Source: SCTG01 sp036005325
Lineage (GTDB): Bacteria; Nitrospirota; Nitrospiria; Nitrospirales; NS-4
DNA length: 6,578 nucleotides
Direction: 5' to 3'
Assembly (NCBI GenBank): GCA_036005325.1
Contig: DASYQR010000113.1
Coordinates: forward strand, 1-6,578
This document shows positions 4,634 through 6,578 of this stretch, piece by piece; the first letter of the stretch is position 1; each line of letters opens with the position of its first letter. Below the pieces are notes generated by a model. That model did no database searches, had not been told where the DNA came from, and worked only from the letters and a program-made list of their open reading frames with translations. Made by a program: the position numbers and the translations under genes.

Positions 4634-6409
4634 ATGAAACTCACGGGTGCCGAAATCTTTGTAGAGAGCCTGAAGCAAGAAGGGGTGAAGACCATCTTCG
4701 GCCTTCCGGGCGGCGTCGTCTTGAAGATCTTCGATGTCCTGCACCAGCAGAAGGACGTCGAGGTCATCCTGACGCGGCACGAGCAGGGCGCAGGCCACAT
4801 GGCGGAGGGCTATGCGAAGGCGACCGGCAAGCCGGGCGTCGCGCTGGTCACCTCCGGCCCGGGCATGACCAACATCGTCACCCCGCTGGTGGACGCCTAC
4901 ATGGACTCGGTGCCCATCGTCGTTTTCACGGGACAGGTGCCGACCCATCTCATCGGCAACGATGCCTTCCAGGAGGCGGACAACGTCGGCATCAGCCGGC
5001 CCTGCACCAAGTATAACTTCCTGGTCAAGGATGTGAACGACCTCGCGCAGACCATCAAGGAGGCCTTCTACATCGCCATGACCGGCCGTCCCGGCCCCGT
5101 GCTCGTGGACATTCCGAAGGATGTGGCGATGAACAAGGGCGACTTCCGGTACCCGGATCGCGTGTCCGTCCGGGGCTACAACCCGACGTACGAGGGTAAC
5201 AAGTGGCAGATCAAACAGGCCGTGGAAGCCATCCACAAGGCCAAGAAGCCGATCATCTATGTGGGCGGCGGCGCGATCTTCTCCAATGCGAGCGCGGAGC
5301 TCCTGGAGTTCGCCGAGCTGACGCAGATTCCCGTGGACATGACGCTCATGGCCCTCGGCGTCTTCCCCGCCAGCCATCAACTGTCGCTGGGTATGATGGG
5401 CATGCACGGTTCGTACGCCTCCAACATGGCGGTCCACTATTCGGATCTCGTCATCGCGATCGGCTCCCGGTTCGATGACCGTGTCACCGGAAAGGTATCG
5501 GAGTTCTGCCCGGAGGCCAAGGTCATCCACATCGACATCGATCCGACGTCGATCCGCAAGAACGTGCATGTGGACATCCCGATCGTGGGCGACGTCAAGA
5601 CCGTCCTGCGCGAATTGAACGCAATGCTCAAGGCGACGCCAAACGGCCATTCCATCGAGCAACGCAAGCCCTGGTGGAATCAGATCAATGAGTGGCGGAC
5701 CACGCATCCGCTGACGTACCAGCAGCCGCCGGATGCGAAGATCAAGCCGCAATACGCGATCGACCGCCTGTACCAGTTGACGAAGGACAAGGACCCGATC
5801 GTGGCGACCGACGTGGGCCAGCATCAGATGTGGGCGGCCCAGCACTTCCCGCTCAACAAGCCGCGCCGATGGCTGACCTCTGGAGGCCTGGGCACGATGG
5901 GCTTCGGGCTGCCGGCGGCGATGGGTGCGCAGGCCGCCTTCCGTGACAAACTGGTGCTCTGCATCGCGGGCGACGGGAGCATCCAGATGAACATGCAGGA
6001 GATGGCCACTGCGATGGTGAGCAAACTGCCGGTCAAGACCTTCATCATGAACAACCACTTCCACGGCATGGTGCGGCAGTGGCAGGACCTCTTTTATGAG
6101 GGCCGCTACGCCTCGTCCTACCTGGACACGGTTCCGGATTTCGTGAAGATGGCCGAGGCCTTCAACGCGGTGGGGCTCCGGGCCACCAAGGCCTCCGAAG
6201 TGGACGATGTGATCAAGGAGTCGCTGAAGACCGACAAGCCGGTCCTCGTGGACATCGAGGTGGACGCCTACGAGAATTGCTATCCGATGATCCCGGCCGG
6301 CGGTGCCAACCACGAGATGATCCTGGAGGACCCGCCGGAGATGAAGCGCGGAGAGAAGCCGGCGTCCAAGGTGGCCGGCGAGGATAAGGATACGGTTCTG
6401 ACTGCGTAA
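4634..6409 (+). CDS. ilvB: Acetolactate synthase large (catalytic) subunit
   Basis: This 591-residue thiamine-diphosphate enzyme condenses two pyruvates, or pyruvate plus 2-oxobutyrate, to acetolactate or acetohydroxybutyrate, the first common step to valine, leucine and isoleucine. The N-terminal PYR domain (about 1-170) has G-L-P-G-G (23-27) and the catalytic Glu50 in R-H-E-Q-G-A-G-H-M-A. The central FAD-binding domain (about 190-330) has G-S-R-F-D-D-R-V-T-G (277-286). The C-terminal PP domain has G-D-G-S (446-449) with N473-N474 completing the ThDP/Mg motif. It also has the R-Q-W-Q segment (481-484), whose Trp matches the herbicide-site Trp of plant enzymes, and P-M-I-P-A-G-G near the end. 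One oddity is N-N-H-F-H-G-M-V, where most relatives have Leu before Gly; here it is His477. Length is normal. ilvN follows on the same strand, so the two subunits are encoded together. Confidence 0.98.
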   Translation: MKLTGAEIFVESLKQEGVKTIFGLPGGVVLKIFDVLHQQKDVEVILTRHEQGAGHMAEGYAKATGKPGVALVTSGPGMTNIVTPLVDAYMDSVPIVVFTGQVPTHLIGNDAFQEADNVGISRPCTKYNFLVKDVNDLAQTIKEAFYIAMTGRPGPVLVDIPKDVAMNKGDFRYPDRVSVRGYNPTYEGNKWQIKQAVEAIHKAKKPIIYVGGGAIFSNASAELLEFAELTQIPVDMTLMALGVFPASHQLSLGMMGMHGSYASNMAVHYSDLVIAIGSRFDDRVTGKVSEFCPEAKVIHIDIDPTSIRKNVHVDIPIVGDVKTVLRELNAMLKATPNGHSIEQRKPWWNQINEWRTTHPLTYQQPPDAKIKPQYAIDRLYQLTKDKDPIVATDVGQHQMWAAQHFPLNKPRRWLTSGGLGTMGFGLPAAMGAQAAFRDKLVLCIAGDGSIQMNMQEMATAMVSKLPVKTFIMNNHFHGMVRQWQDLFYEGRYASSYLDTVPDFVKMAEAFNAVGLRATKASEVDDVIKESLKTDKPVLVDIEVDAYENCYPMIPAGGANHEMILEDPPEMKRGEKPASKVAGEDKDTVLTA

Positions 6410-6485
6410 CACGGGAAAGGGGCGCGTCGGGGCACCCATTGCTCTTATCGTGCAATCGGTCGATCGGCCGGGGCGGGCGGGTGAG

Positions 6486-6491
6486 AAGGAG
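6486..6491 (+). promoter_or_regulatory. Ribosome binding site for the GTG start of ilvN
   Basis: AAGGAG lies five bases before GTG 6497. No in-frame ATG nearby would preserve the conserved ilvN N-terminus, so this site fixes the non-ATG start. The 87-base ilvB-ilvN gap also holds ATTGC/GCAAT (6438-6442 and 6452-6456) and an imperfect palindrome around CGATCG (6461-6466), with no evident function. Confidence 0.7.
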
Positions 6492-6496
6492 CTGCT

Positions 6497-6578
6497 GTGG
6501 AGCACATCATCTCAGTGCTGGTGGAGAACAAGTTCGGCGTGCTGTCGCGCGTGGCCAACCTATTCAGCGGCCGCGGCT
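6497..6578 (+). CDS. ilvN: Acetolactate synthase small (regulatory) subunit, 3' partial
   Basis: Only the first 27 codons are in the window. They read as the start of the N-terminal ACT domain of the IlvN/IlvH family, with 'EHIISVLVENKFGVLSRVA' followed by N-L-F-S-G-R-G. The ACT domain binds branched-chain amino acids (valine in the studied cases). The subunit activates the large subunit and confers feedback inhibition. The GTG start is set by a good AAGGAG site and by family alignment. It follows ilvB after 87 bases with no promoter or terminator that I can recognise, so it is probably cotranscribed. The gene runs off the window end. Confidence 0.95.
   Translation, partial: MEHIISVLVENKFGVLSRVANLFSGRG

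Noticed and set aside
4589..6505. A very long open frame (638 codons) on the minus strand opposite ilvB
   Set aside because: It mirrors ilvB codon structure in GC-rich DNA, is dominated by H/R/L/V/D residues, has no recognisable domain, and extends over the ilvB-ilvN gap without its own signals.

Overview
The window reads as ordinary chromosome of a GC-rich Gram-negative-type bacterium. The acetolactate synthase large subunit, the general protein style and the presence of an outer-membrane-type lipoprotein suggest a Nitrospira-like member of the Nitrospirota. That assignment is an inference from remembered family resemblance, not from a search. There is no sign of phage, transposase, integrase, rRNA, tRNA or CRISPR.

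Layout from left to right. Positions 1-90 hold the tail of a plus-strand gene, possibly an aldo/keto reductase. One base later comes a small thiol-disulfide oxidoreductase of the DCC/DUF393 family (92-439, plus). It converges on a minus-strand isocitrate lyase/PEP mutase superfamily gene (511-1383). The 436-514 gap is a compact palindromic repeat whose two ends supply the TAG stop codons of both convergent genes. A divergent gap (1384-1484) leads to a plus-strand zinc-ribbon protein of unknown function (1485-1859). A long imperfect inverted repeat (1880-1963) and a consensus extended -10 promoter follow, driving a Spy/CpxP-like lipoprotein (2036-2506).

That lipoprotein gene converges, with only 3 bases between stops, on a two-gene minus-strand operon. 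The first gene encodes a fused glutamate formimidoyltransferase/formimidoyl-tetrahydrofolate cyclodeaminase (4451-2967). It is followed 10 bases later by a SLOG/YpsA-like putative molybdenum carrier (2956-2510). A divergent 182-base promoter region (4452-4633) then opens the branched-chain amino acid genes: ilvB (4634-6409) and the start of ilvN (6497 to the window end).

Functionally the window is a mix of metabolism: acetolactate synthase for valine/leucine/isoleucine synthesis, one-carbon transfer to tetrahydrofolate, and an organic-acid C-C lyase, with small redox, envelope and metal-linked proteins. No gene-free stretch exceeds about 180 bases. I do not see a clear new multi-gene system. 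The best leads are the stop-codon-supplying palindromic repeat, the structured element before the lipoprotein promoter, two minus-strand genes whose promoters predict nearly leaderless mRNAs, and the pairing of the folate enzyme with the SLOG protein.
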